Assembly: GCF_949628215.1 (NCBI RefSeq)
Contig: NC_134276.1
Location: 135,532,125 to 135,596,124 of the forward strand
Length of the DNA stretch: 64,000 nt
Reading direction: 5' to 3'
Source: Phalacrocorax aristotelis
Lineage: Eukaryota > Chordata > Aves > Suliformes > Phalacrocoracidae
Position numbers and translations under genes: made by a program. The notes beneath the pieces were generated by a model that saw nothing but the letters and a program-made list of their open reading frames with translations, ran no database searches and was not told the DNA's origin. Shown here in pieces: positions 25,662-36,780 of the stretch. Positions within the stretch are counted from its first letter, which is position 1. The number at the start of each line of letters is the position of its first letter.

Positions 25662-26171
25662 TCACTTAATAGCAGCAGTGCCACAGGCAGGTGCAGCCCT
25701 TTGTGTGGGACATCTCTTCTTACTTGTGGTTGTCACCTTCTTGTTGGATGGTGAGGCCACGGGCTGCCTTTGTGGGACAGCCCTGCCACGGCGCCTGGGT
25801 GCACCACCTCGCAGGAGCTGCTTGAGCACAGAGCTCTTTTGCATAGCCATCTGCAAGTGCGATGGAGAAATGCGCTGCTGCTTGCTCTTCTTGGAAATCT
25901 TGCCAGCCACATCCATGGTCTTTTGTGTCACCCACTGCAGCACTGCAGCCAGGTAGACGGGGGCCTTGGCTCCAAAGCGCTCAGCAAAGTGGCCTCTGCG
26001 CAGCTGCCTGTCTACACGGCTCACAGGAAAGAGCAGCCCAGCCCGGGAGGACCTGGAGGAGCGGCTCTTTTTGGCCTTTGCTTCACTGATGTTGGTGGGG
26101 CCCCCAGAACATGTTGCTTCAGGCTCCCTCTCACACTCAGGCATTGTGCAGACCTCCTCTGCTCCAGACAT
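25662..26171 (-). CDS. Divergent histone H2A variant, intact, acidic patch mostly lost
   Basis: A 169-residue reading from the ATG at 26171 (the frame stays open upstream to an ATG at 26357, giving 231 residues). Residues 36-122 align without gaps to canonical H2A: SRSSRSSRAGLLFPVSRV, then AERFGAKAPVYLAAVLQWV, QQRISPSHLQMAM and VLKQLLRGG. Five of the six nucleosomal acidic-patch positions are changed: E56 is Q79, E61 is K84, and D90/E91/E92 are S113/S114/V115; E64 is the conservative D87. The C-terminal docking region is present but rewritten as Arg-rich sequence (GAPRRRGRAVP), and a basic tail follows. A polyadenylation signal lies about 95 bp past the stop. Loss of the acidic patch is a property of testis H2A variants such as H2A.B. 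I infer a germline chromatin role; this is not shown. Intronless in what is visible; a retrocopy origin is possible. I chose the shorter start because the histone tail then has ordinary length. Confidence 0.75.
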   Translation of the reverse strand: MSGAEEVCTMPECEREPEATCSGGPTNISEAKAKKSRSSRSSRAGLLFPVSRVDRQLRRGHFAERFGAKAPVYLAAVLQWVTQKTMDVAGKISKKSKQQRISPSHLQMAMQKSSVLKQLLRGGAPRRRGRAVPQRQPVASPSNKKVTTTSKKRCPTQRAAPACGTAAIK

Positions 26172-26439
26172 GCTGCTTGCAGCCTGCTCCCGCAGGTATC
26201 TCCGCACTGTCTCTTCCCACGCCCTGCCTGTCTTGCCTGCCTGTCCTTGCTTTCCTTGCTGGCCCTCACTGGTGGCTCCTGTCCCTGGGCTTGGTTGGCT
26301 GTGCTTGTCCTTGCCAGCCTGGCCAAGGCCTGTGTGTGGCAGGTCGGCCAGGACCAACCCTGCTTTGGCCGAGCCCCTCAGAGAATGAGCTCAGGCTCAA
26401 GTCCTTTCCTGCTCAGGCTCGGACCCTTTTGTCACCTGG

Positions 26440-26560
26440 ACAGCAGGAGCAAGGGCTCTTCTGGGGTAGTGAGGGCCAATAGGAAAGGACCTCCTCTGTG
26501 ACCTCACCTCCCCACTTGTGACATCATCCCTGCTGGCTCCGCCCTTTGTGGGTGAGCTCA
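26440..26560 (-). promoter_or_regulatory. Candidate promoter of the H2A-like gene
   Basis: Upstream of the frame on the minus strand lie an inverted CCAAT box (CCAAT on the plus strand at 26476-26480), a CRE-like TGACATCA (26519-26526) and a GC box CTCCGCCC (26537-26544). CCAAT plus CRE-like sites are common in germline and histone promoters. No TATA box is evident. This is an inference from motifs alone. Confidence 0.3.
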
Positions 26561-28559
26561 GGGAGCAGCTCTGGTCCCCAGCTCCACTCCTGTTTTCCAT
26601 GGCAGAGGCTTTCCCAACATTTGGCACAGGGGAAGTCACTACAAAGCTGAGCACTCTCCTCTCCTTTGCGTTCTCCTCCCTGGCCCTACCCTGTGACAGT
26701 TTTCTCTTCAGCCCTTACCTCTCCCCTCCAACGCTCCAATATCAGCCTTGGTTTTGTTCTTATTCCCTTTGATTTTCATGTAAGCTTCCTCATTTTCATC
26801 TTTGTAGGTAGACCTTCATGTCACAAGGTTCCTAGGTACATGGCTCAAACTCCTCTGAGGTCTTTGTTGGGCAGCAAGTAAGGACGTTGGGCAGAAAGTG
26901 GCAGCAGGTGAACACTGAGACTATCCAGGGTCCCTCCATTTCCCTTAGGAGATTCCTCGTTGTTCTGCTGTCCTAGGAAAGTAAACTTAAATGGTGTCAA
27001 ATGCTATAGGCAGTTATAAGCAGGACACAGAAAAAGAAAATGCTTATCTTAAAACAATTCCTATTTCATCTTTCATACACTCTTTCTTTTATCTAAATAA
27101 GAACTTTGCTAACTAGGTATGGAGAGAAAGGAAGCAAAAACCTTTTCCTAAGTACTTTTCTCATCTTGTTGTTGTTCCTGTGCACCTTGAATGTGTCTTC
27201 ATGATATATTTGAGGCCCAAATGCAGATCTATCTTGGATGAAGACACTTTTCTTTCTGTTTACTTATACTGTAATTACTCCCTTGTTAAACTCTGTAAAT
27301 TATAACCTGAACAAAGAAGAACATGCAGCTGGCCCTTAGGAAGAACCCTGGTAGGAAATAGTCTACTGAGAGCACATTCAGGGCTCAGTTAGAAAGCCTG
27401 TTTAACCCCTCAAGAACTCCTCAGCCAATCCAGCATCTGACAGCATCATGGAAAGAAAAGGCTGTGGATTCAACTGCATCATGGGAGAACCTTGCCTATT
27501 CAGTGTGTTCTGTGAATTAAGTGCTCCTCAGGAATCATTCTCATGCAAGAAAACCTTCAGTGAATAGAGGCTGGTAGAAACATGACTTCAGAAATCCATG
27601 CAGGACAGCAGCATTTGTAACTCTTTCTCCGAGGCTTCTGCTTGAACACAGTTTTCTTTCCACCGGCCCGTTTTTGTCCCATCTACAATATAGTCTTTCT
27701 AGGATGTCCACCTCCTTATGGTTGTTTTTAGGAAGTGATTAGAAGGATGCTGATACCATCATGCCTGCAACAGGCATCAGTATGGTGATACCAGTATGCT
27801 TGATCTGTCTATCCCAGATATTACTCTGTTAACCACTGAAAGCAACCTGCTTTCTCCAAATGTTCTTGACTGAAGAAGTTGTTTTGACATGTGTTCTGAA
27901 GTCAGAACAACATGTTTGCTTTATGGTCCTGATCAAGTGTGGTAATCGAGGGTAAGGATGCCCAGCAGGTACTCTTGGACAGCCCAGATCATGATTTGCA
28001 TACTTCATCATCCCATTCCTTTTCCCTCATTCTCCACTGCAATCTCCTCCCATATAAACAACCTGCCCCCTTTTTCTCACTGATCCCAGTTTTACTACAT
28101 CTGTTACTTGATTTGAGGTTTATGATACTGTTATCTAGGCCATTTTGACCATATATGGTATTACTCATATAACCTAACTATGGTTGGCCTTGCAAAATTC
28201 TTGCCACCGATACCTCCCTCCAATTATCTGTGAAGTGCAATGATTTCTCACATAAACTGAGCCCTAACCACCTGAGAAATCCATCCATTCTTCATGGTGC
28301 TGTCTGTTACTTTTGTCAACCTCTCACACTGTTACTTGCCACATCGGGCAATTTCTCATACCAAGGCCTGTAGATTCCTATGCTTGGATGGTTAGTTTAA
28401 CCTCAGGGCAGGACACAGTCATCAGCCCACAAGTGCCTGCAGCCCTAGCAGTTGACATGGGTGTATTTCAAACACAAACACAAACACAGCCCCAAAGACC
28501 CACTCAGAAGAGGTAGCACAGCTCCTTGGCTAAGAGTTCACCATGTCTGCAACCTGAGG
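26561..28559. other. Intergenic stretch
   Basis: No supported feature. Several short open frames have no recognisable content. Confidence 0.35.
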
Positions 28560-29579
28560 AGGCAGCAGAAGGAAGGGTTTCTTAGCCTCCTCCCAAACCA
28601 ATGTCACAGAACTCTTCCTGATTTCTTCCTGAAAACTGGATTTCCCTGTTTCTCCATTGCACAAATTCTGCTGGTTTTGGTGTTCTCCTTCATGTACTTG
28701 TCTGCTCTCACTGGCAATATCTGTATAGTGGTGATAATAAGGGTTGATTGTTCTCTCCATTCCTCTGCATACTTCCTATCTACTCCCTCCTTCTCAAAGA
28801 CATAGTATACCTTTGTCATTGTCCTCAGTATGCTAGTAAACTTGGTAAGAAAGCAAAAGGTCCTTTCCTATGGAGGAATGGGGAACATGTTCTCCATGGG
28901 GAACATGCTATCCAGATATGGTTTTTTTTCCTTGGCTTTTGATGCTCCATTTGCATGCTCCTAGCACCAGTGAGATATGATCATTATGCCTCAGCCTGTA
29001 GACTTTTGCAATTACCATATCATCATAAGCCACAGGTTCTGCCTTCTGCTGGCAACTATTCCAGCATGGACTGGATTTCTGTTCTCAGTAAGAGACATGC
29101 ATTAATTATCTTTCTGCAAGTAGAGTAAAACTAATCATTTTCTCCATGATTTGGCACCACTTCTTAAGCTTGTGTGTGCCAGGAACCATCTAGATTAAAT
29201 GGTTGTTTTTATCTTTTTTTTATTTTTTTTATTGCATTTTGCTCCTTCTGCTTGATTCTGCTCTCTTCCCTTCTAATTCTCAATACCATCCTAAAGATCC
29301 CTTCCACTCAGAGGAGCTGGAAAGCCTTCTCCAATTGTGCATCCCAGTTCACTGTGGTTATTATGCACCTTGGATGTGCCTCCATCATCTACTTGCAGCT
29401 CAAATCCAGGGTGCCTCCCTAATGAGGATGTTCTGATTTCTGTTACCTACACAGTGGTAATTCCCCTGCTGAAACCATTGCTGTACATCCTGTGGAGCAA
29501 AGATGTGGAAGTAGCTCTCAGAAAAAGCTTTCTTGTGAAAAACAAATCTTTGAGGTCCCTGAAATTTATTAGGGAGTGA
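28560..29579 (+). pseudogene. Olfactory receptor pseudogene 2
   Basis: A plus-strand odorant GPCR remnant covering most of the gene. TM1 is FSIAQILLVLVFSFMYLSAL followed by TGN; TM2 follows HSSAYFLSTPSF. The middle is heavily decayed (28950-29160). TM5 to TM7 are recognisable: LILLSSLLILNTILKIPST, then KAFSNCASQFTVVIM (the KAFSTCxSHLTVV motif), and YTVVIPLLKPLLYILWSKDV (the PLLNPxIYSLRNK motif), ending at a TGA near 29579. Frames shift near 28800, and there are stop codons near 29420. It is dead but more complete than the copy at 21.7 kb. Confidence 0.88.
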
Positions 29580-29959
29580 AGTAAAAAAGAATGTACAGAT
29601 GGAAAACCTGTATTTCAGCTAGCTGAGAGGTGTGGTAAAGTCTTTTTCTCAACCAAAAGGCTTGAGACAAACAATGGAAGAAGCTGCATGGGGATGGCAG
29701 AGAAACAGTGTAGTGGAAATGGGCAGCACAGACTCACAGTAGTCTTCACAGTGTGGGTCAGAAATAGCAGTGGGCAGCTTTCCATCTGGGGAGTATCTGG
29801 GGAGGGGAAGTGTCAGCTCCGGCTTCCACACTGCCGGAGACACAGCAAACAGGTAAAGCAGAGCTGTTTAGACATGTTTAGAGGCTAATTAATATCTCAC
29901 AGATAGGCATCCTTCATGACTGATGCACAGTGCAGCCAGCTAGGTGTTGTACTACTCCT
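29580..29959. other. Intergenic stretch
   Basis: No recognised feature between the olfactory receptor remnant and the repeat complex. Confidence 0.35.
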
Positions 29960-30535
29960 ATGTCCCCTAGGTTGAAATATAAAGACAAGGCCTCCTAGAA
30001 ATGGTTAATTTGTGTGAATAAAGGCTCATCCGCACAAACATAAAGGGACAGAATTAAGCAGAAGGAACAAGGGCAGGTGAGGAAACCCCAGAAACCTGAG
30101 CACAGCCACTGGAGCACCCTGACCATGCTCCTCCCAGGGCTGCCACTGGGCAGTGACCAGCCCCATTGTGGGGGAGTGACTCACCCACCAGGTGAGTTAA
30201 TGGGAGGGACTCACTTACAGACTGCCTAGGGGTATGGGACTCATTACGGGATCATGGGAAGAACATTTTGAGATTGTGTGAGACATTTTATAGGATATTT
30301 AGGGGAACAGCCAAAGGTGGAAAGGGAGGGATCCAGGTGCTTTAGGGAGGAACAACAGTGGGAAAAGGGACAACATGGAATAAACGGGGCTGGTCACTTG
30401 TAAACAGGTTGCTGGTCAGTACACTTGTCTGGCCATGCCCTGCACCTGGTCACCACAGTCTCTCCTGACTTCTTAGTAAACTCCTGCTCCTGACTGTTTT
30501 CCTGGGTGAGGGGCGCTCTATTCTGTGTGTGCACG
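29960..30535 (+). mobile_element. Possible LTR-like fossil, family unknown
   Basis: This GC-moderate unit includes AATAAACGGGGCTGGTCA at 30378-30395 followed by a TTG/CTGG-rich part, resembling the polyadenylation and U5 section of an LTR. Ends and target duplications were not identified, so the family is unknown. If it is viral, it is a fossil with no coding part visible. Confidence 0.3.
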
Positions 30536-31130
30536 TGTGTATGGAGGTCTGAGTGCCAGCCACTAGTGAGTGGCCCTTGGATCAAAAGGTGCCAAAAACT
30601 GGGGAGACTGGAGAGTATGCCTATTATGTGGGTGTGGGTGTGTCGATGTCAGTGTGTAGTCACTGGCAAATATCAAACTGGACTAGCCATCAAGTAGGAG
30701 AAGAGGTTTGCAGCCACGTATTGGAGTGGCTGTAAGTCTGAACTGGATACTGGAGAGGCCAGAGGATCTGAGAGTCAGATACTGGAGGGATCAAGAGGTC
30801 CAAGCCAGCACTGGGGAGACTGGTCAGCTACTGGGAAGGCCAGTAGGTCTGGAGCAGCTAATGGAGAGACCTGTTGTTTGTGTGTGTGTGAAACCAGGAC
30901 ACAAGGTGGTCCAGGAGCCAGTTACTGAACAGATTAAGCATCTAAGGCTGGTTACTAAAGGCATCCATAGGGTGTTTGTTCATGCATGTGTGTAGATCTG
31001 AGTACCATCAACTGGAGTGGGACTGCAGCAATGGGGCCTTGTCTGTCTAGGTACCAGAAACTGGGGAGACCAGGAGATCCCAGGGCCAGCTGCTGATTAG
31101 ACCGGCTGTCTTAGATCAGCTACTGAAGGG
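30536..31130 (+). repeat. Degenerate minisatellite-like array with CTGGAGAGGCCAG motif
   Basis: Loosely repeated units of roughly 30-45 bp built on a core like CTACTGGGAAGGCCAGTAGG or ACTGGGGAGACTGG. The core recurs at about 30597, 30747, 30778, 30809, 30831, 30861, 31011 and 31066, with (GT)n insertions. Copies are poorly conserved. No gene overlaps. Confidence 0.55.
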
Positions 31131-31135
31131 TTCCA

Positions 31136-31163
31136 TATTTTATATATATATATACATAAAAAT
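31136..31163. repeat. TA-rich microsatellite
   Basis: A short (TA)n tract inside the repeat complex. Confidence 0.6.
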
Positions 31164-31189
31164 GTGTAAATTTTATAAATAGTAATATT

Positions 31190-31640
31190 TTACAAGCACA
31201 CAGGTGTATCTATATGTATTTCCACTAACATGCTTTCATCCTGATCAGCTGGAGAGGGGAATAGGATGAGACTATAGGTGCTGCTCACATTTATGTGAGT
31301 GCTGTTTTCTCTTTGTGGTAATTTGTGGCCATTTGTACATATCATATGTATCATATGTACATGTGCATGTGTTCCTATTGATAATTCATGCTCAGTCTCC
31401 CTACTGCCTGGACCTTGGAACATGTAGCTGCAGCAACCTAGCCTCTACTGGGCTGCCGGAGTCAGAAGCCCCAGTGTTGAAACCATGTGTGATTCTGACT
31501 TCAGCTGGTGCAAATTGTCAGGGAGGGGCAAGGGCCAGCTGCTCTGCAAGGGATAGGGTGCCAGGAACTGAAAGCAGTAAACAGCTGGCTGAGGCAACAG
31601 CCATGCAAGCAAGGGCTCAGTCCTGCAGTACCCAAGCAAG
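31190..31640. repeat. Unidentified interspersed repeat, relative of 20.75-20.99 kb
   Basis: 31200-31440 matches the copy at 20750-20990 in order and orientation. The sequence to about 31640 (GGGCTGCCGGAGTCAGAAGC onwards) may belong to the same element but has no second copy in the window. The family is not recognised. Confidence 0.45.
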
Positions 31641-32291
31641 GTGAGCAGGGCAGGTCCAGACAGTAATGAGGTTCAGACACTGTCTAGTGATCATCAGGCA
31701 AGTCCACAGTGATAAGGCAGGTCTGAGGTCAGGTCAGGAAGGCAGTTTATGCATCAGTGTCCTGGCTTTGATCAATGAGGCTCGTGCCCAGGCTGAGATG
31801 GTGCAAAAGGCTGCCATGTCAATGAGAAGCCATATCATCTCCCTTTATCCACATGAAAACAATGTGCTCAGCTGGCAAGACACTCTTGCCAAACGACAGA
31901 GTAGCAAAACGTGAGGTTTCTACGAAGAGTTTGGCAGAAAACAAGGGACTCTCAAGAGCATCTACCAGTAAGGCAGCTGAAGTGGGGATCTCCTCACAGC
32001 TATGAAGTGGTGACTCCCTTCTCTTTTCTGTGCTCCTCAGGTCCCCCAACACTGTTTCTTACTACTTCTGGTTTGCTCAAGGAAAGCACAAGGTCTCAAA
32101 TGTTTCTTGAGACCCTGCTTTGAGTTAACTCTTTCCAAGGTGCTCCCACTTGCATTCCCCTTATTGTAATACCTATATGGTAATGGCTGCCAGGGCCCGC
32201 AAACATGGACATAACATCAGAAAAACTAATTTTCTTTCAGATGTGGTCTTATATTCCCCTTGGGACTATGTGAGGAGGTGCCTTTGCTCTT
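31641..32291. other. Intergenic stretch before the second H2A-like locus
   Basis: No recognised feature. The last 60 bp resemble the sequence left of block 1 copy A (TATTCCCCTTGG in both), so the duplication may have extended slightly further before decaying. Confidence 0.35.
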
Positions 32292-32586
32292 CCAGAAACA
32301 TTCACCCTCACCATCCCTCACAGCCTGCACCCATCCTTTGGGGGGCAGATCCCTTCTTCCCCTCTCAGCGACTCTCAGACCAAGTGCAAACCTGAGCTGG
32401 AGCCAGGTGCTGCCCGTCAGGGTCAGTTGCCCTCCAGTCAGGTTCCTGCCCCGCTCCTGCTCAGCAGGGACTGTGCTATAGCTTCGCTTTGCAGAGCTTT
32501 ATCACCATGTCCAGCTACATGCCTTTGTCAAGCCAGGAGACACTAGTCCAACACACGGCACAAAAGACTCCGTAACCTGGCCACAG
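32292..32586. repeat. Duplicated block 1, copy B
   Basis: Ungapped partner of 24494-24788 with scattered substitutions. See that entry. Confidence 0.9.
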
Positions 32587-32887
32587 AAATAAGATGTCAT
32601 TGACTCATTTTAGCACTGTCTAGCCAGGGTCCAGGGAGAGCTGGCAAGCTTGACTGCCCAGACAGGAGGACATCCATCTTTGGTCTGGCAGGACGTTTCC
32701 TGACCACATGTCCCATCCTACCTTCCCTCCTCCTGCCTGTCCCACAAGGCCCAGGGAAGCTGCTTGCTATGGGTTGCAGCTGGGCTGCAACTTGGAGGAG
32801 CTTAAAGAAGACGTTCCAGCTGGCAGAACAGGCTGCAAGAGTCCAAGAACAAAAGAGGTTTGCTTGTGCACTGGGGCTCAAGTGTTC

Positions 32888-33174
32888 AAATACCAAGATG
32901 CAGCCAGGGATCCTGAGCAATTCCTCCACAGACTCTTCCCTGCCAGGGCAGTGCCGGGTGTCACTCTTTAAATTAAATGCACCACAGATGAGGTGCTCTC
33001 TCCCACTGGGCAAGAGGCAGCTGATCTTCACATTTTGCTGCCTAAAACCTGCAAGGCATGCCCTGGGCACTGCATGACATTGCAAAGGTTTTTATTGTAC
33101 GCTGAGACCATAGAGATGGATTTGACAAGAGCCTTGCAAACATGACGTCTCTTGCCTTGCCAGTGTGGGGCAAG
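32888..33174. repeat. Duplicated block 2, copy B
   Basis: Partner of 25358-25644 with no difference noticed. It includes the minus-strand AATAAA at 33096-33091. Confidence 0.92.
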
Positions 33175-33660
33175 AGTTTCTGCTTTCTTTGCACTTGAAG
33201 GTGACACTCCTATGTGCAATCCTCCTTTTGGCTGATTGGCTAATATGCCTCTTCTTGAGAGGTGAGGCAACTGACCTCTTTCTTTGGTGTGCCCCTGCCT
33301 TGCCTACTAGGAGTTTCTTAAGTTCAGAGTATCTTTTGACAGTCTGGAGAATATGTCATGGAGAAATGTGCTGTTTTGCCTTGCTCTGAAATTTCCTTGT
33401 CCATGTCTACAGTCTCATATGTCAAGTACTGAAGCACAGGAGCCAGATACACAGGGGCTCCAGCCCCAACACATGCTGCCTGTTTCCCTTTGCAGAGCTG
33501 CCTGTCTGTGGCTCCAAGAGATGGCCAGTCCAACCCTGGAGAAGCAGCTCATTTTGCTCATCACTTCTTTCTCTTCTAAAAGGCCTGTAAAGGCAGTTTC
33601 ATGTCCTGACTCTTCCTCAGGCATTTTGCAAGAAAGTGCTCTGTAATCATACATTCTTTA
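33175..33660 (-). pseudogene. Broken second H2A-like copy
   Basis: Minus-strand remnant of the same gene type as 25662-26171. One frame (33324-33533) reads GAGAPVYLAPVLQYLTYETV, which keeps the canonical GAGAPVYLA of H2A better than the intact copy does. The preceding part (SRVGLAISWSHRQAALQ) is in another frame, so there is a frameshift near the loop1/alpha-2 boundary. A stop follows at about 33323, and later stops replace the C-terminal part. Coding-region identity to copy A is far lower (roughly 60 percent by eye) than that of the adjoining 3' block. Confidence 0.8.
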
Positions 33661-36600
33661 GCTTGTATTGATATTTCTTTCTGCTTTTTGTCTTTCCTGA
33701 CTTTCTTTTCTGGCATGACTGATTTCCTTAAATTTTTTTTCTTTTTAGAAGGTAGCTCAGTTCTCTCTATCTGGCATTCTTACCTACCTGTGAATCACTT
33801 TCTTCGCAAACTTTCTGTTCCAGCATAGTAAAATAGATGTTAGCAGCTCTTTGGCACTGGAGACTTCTTTTGTAATTAAGTCTGTCTTTAAATAAGGGAA
33901 TAAATATCCCTTTTGACTGGGTAGGTGGGAACTAATGGATAGCTGTAGACTTTGTTACTCAAGCACAGGAGGCAGCTCATCCTTCTGTTGTGTCACTTGC
34001 ATTGATACACCCTCTGCTGTGTATTTCTCTTATTCACATGGTTCAGGGAAGTAAAAGTTTGTCTCTTATAGGTTTACTAAGAATGCCACCTAGTAACCTA
34101 CAGTATTCTTGCATAATACAATTTTTAATTTAAAGAGTGGTGAAGAATAAAGAAAGAGACACAAATTCAATAGATGGCTGTAAGTGGCCTTTTGTGGGAG
34201 TTTTTAGAAATGGATCCTAGAGGTACTGGTGGTTGTTGATGGAGAAAAAGCTACCAGAAAATGAGACAAGGAGAAGGAGAGTATGTGCTGAGAGGTACTA
34301 TGCAAAAACTTCCCAAGGCCTGATAAACTCTGGAGCCCAGGAGTTCTGATGGAGCTGCAAGATCTGGTCAACCCAGAATGCCAAAAGCCTGCCAAATCTA
34401 TACCATGAGCACACACCAGCACCTACAACACACACAGTAACCCAGATTGCTGCCAGGCAGTGGCTCATATTTCCAACAAAGGCTACAGGGTTGTGTATAC
34501 ATCTGATGAAACTCAGGGTTCTGTGAGAAACTTTCTGAATACCTGCCTAGAAGACACCAGTGAGTCAATATGCCCTTTTGCTGCTGAGCATCATGCTGTA
34601 CTTGGCCTTGCTGCTGCTGCTCTGACTGTGTAGCTATGAACGACTGTGTGAACTGCATGAAGGGAGCAAAAGAATGTGTTTTGTGAATAGCCATCTGCTT
34701 CTAGTAAAAACTGCTTGGTTCTACCAATAATAACTGTTAATCAATAAAAGGTGTTCTAAATAATGTTGGCTGTGATCTTTGATCTTTGGCTCCACCAAAT
34801 CCTTTTTTTTTTTTCCTTTATGAGGGAAAGGGGAATTTACAACAGAAAAACTAATTTCTCAATGAAGAGCTGTTAGGGGCTGCAGAAACTCATTGTTCCT
34901 CCAAGACATATAACATCCTGAACCAATTTCTTGACTTAAATGGCTCAGTGCTCAGACAACCAGAAATTTGCATTTTCCTGTTGCTTTGAAACATGTGTCA
35001 AATACCACTTCTGTAGTTATTTTGTTCTTTGAACTGAATAACATAGAAGAGGTTTCTAACAAAATACGACACACTATAAATACTTGTACACTAGAAGGTG
35101 TGGTAACTTGTTTGGAGAAACAAGAAGTCTTGAGAGGTCAAAGAGAAGCACAATTGCAGACTAAGAAGAAGCAGAAGAAAGAAAAAAAGGCGGGGGGGGG
35201 GGAGAAATAAACTACCATTATCTAACAGGGAAGAGGAGATGTACAAGAGGAAATATCAGCTGAACTAGTAAATGAACAGGTTGATGATCAGAGCCGGAAT
35301 CCCTCAAACTTTCCAACCGCTTAGATGCAGGTTTGATTATTTGTGTTGGTTTCTCAGGCTCAGGCCTCATTAGAGCTGCGGCTTCAAGCTTTTAGGACCT
35401 TGGAAAGTCATAATGTTATTTGATAATTTGCAACAGGGATACTTTAGACTGCACCAGGGTCTGACGCTAGCTGAACTGCGTGCTTGAACTGAAGAGCAGC
35501 AGGAAGCATTTCTTGCTATTCAGCAGTGTTCAGAAATACAGGGCCAGCCTTAGCAGAAAGGACAGAAACTCTGTCTTTGTACCTTTGGCTCTTTTCCATG
35601 TGATATAATAAACAATAAATAATCATGGCTTTATGTACTCTAATAATGCCCATGTCGCATTGTGGTGCCCTTATGGGGAGTGGGAAGCAGAAAAGCTGAG
35701 GACGTCCTCTCCTGCTCCTCCAGGTCACTGCCTTTGTAGAAGATGTCAGATCACACAGATCTAAACAACTTGTTCCCCACTGGTGTTTAGCCCCTCTTTA
35801 TCTACCAGAGGCCAACCATTTCCAGATGGTGTTCTGCCAAACTAAAGGAGACAAGATTTTCAGTCTTTCTTCTGTAAGAAAGGCCTCGCATTCCTGTCAT
35901 CAGCACAGCCTTTTTCTGCACTCTAGGGTTTTTTTTGTCTTTTCTGAACAGAGATGCTTTAACCATGAGGGGATTCCAGATGAAGCAGAGCCTGAGCACC
36001 AGCTTGTCTCTGTTTCTGTTAGGAACACTTTTCCCAAAGTTTATCATGTTCACAGGATGCAAATGGTCCATATATATCCTGTGATCAGCTTTCACAGCCA
36101 TTTCCAGCAAATTAACTTATTGTTCCAAGCAGCCTTCCAAGCTCATGGCCTTCTATTTTGTGTTTTTCTTTTTTTTTTTTACTGTTGAGTTTTAGGAGAA
36201 CTGCTTACGTATCATCAGCTAGTTATCTTATTCACTCTAGCTTGCTGGCCTGAATATGTTCCAGCAGGTCTGATACTTTTATTTCACTTCCCTAGCTCTT
36301 CTGAAGACACATGTTGCCTCAGCTGTATTATATTACATGCTTAGATGAGCAGATGTGAAATTTAGGGATGCAGCTAATTCTGCTATAGGTTTTTAGGGTT
36401 TGAGGATTCTTTTGATTCCCTTGATTTGCTTGCTTTTAATTTTGTAATAGTGAGTTTGTGGTTTAATTAAAAAAAAAAGTGACTTACAATTGAATGGATT
36501 CTTCTTATGATATCTGACTTTGTGTGGGTTTTTGTCAGTACAATAGCAATTTATGAAAATTATGTATGACTACCAACCTGTATTTTGGGAAAGGCCTATT

Positions 36601-36780
36601 TTTCCAAAAGGGAAGATGAAAGTGTAAGATCAGCTTAATGTAGGGTTGAATCACAATGGATACTCCCATCTGAAAGCTATTACAGAATTCACTTAACCTG
36701 TGTAAGAAATTTTTGTTCTAATTTACAGCTTTATAATATTCACAAACTAGGTTATAACCCTTGACTCCTGGGCACAAATT
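33661..36780. other. Intergenic stretch
   Basis: No gene recognised. Simple tracts are a poly-T near 34802-34815 and a poly-G near 35192-35202. Two minus-strand open frames at 34204-34694 show no known domain (one is Gln-rich from CTG repeats near 34605). Confidence 0.35.

Noticed and set aside
25770-26501. 243-codon plus-strand open frame
   Set aside because: It is the mirror of the H2A-like gene on the minus strand; a GC-rich coding strand often leaves the opposite frame open.
31666-31914. 82-codon plus-strand frame after the repeat complex
   Set aside because: No recognisable content; the region is repeat-adjacent.
34204-34694. Minus-strand frames with Gln-rich part
   Set aside because: The Gln run comes from a CTG/CAG-rich stretch; nothing else supports a gene.
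35802-36188. Overlapping open frames of 102 and 120 codons on opposite strands
   Set aside because: No family resemblance, and the frames overlap in opposite directions without supporting signals.
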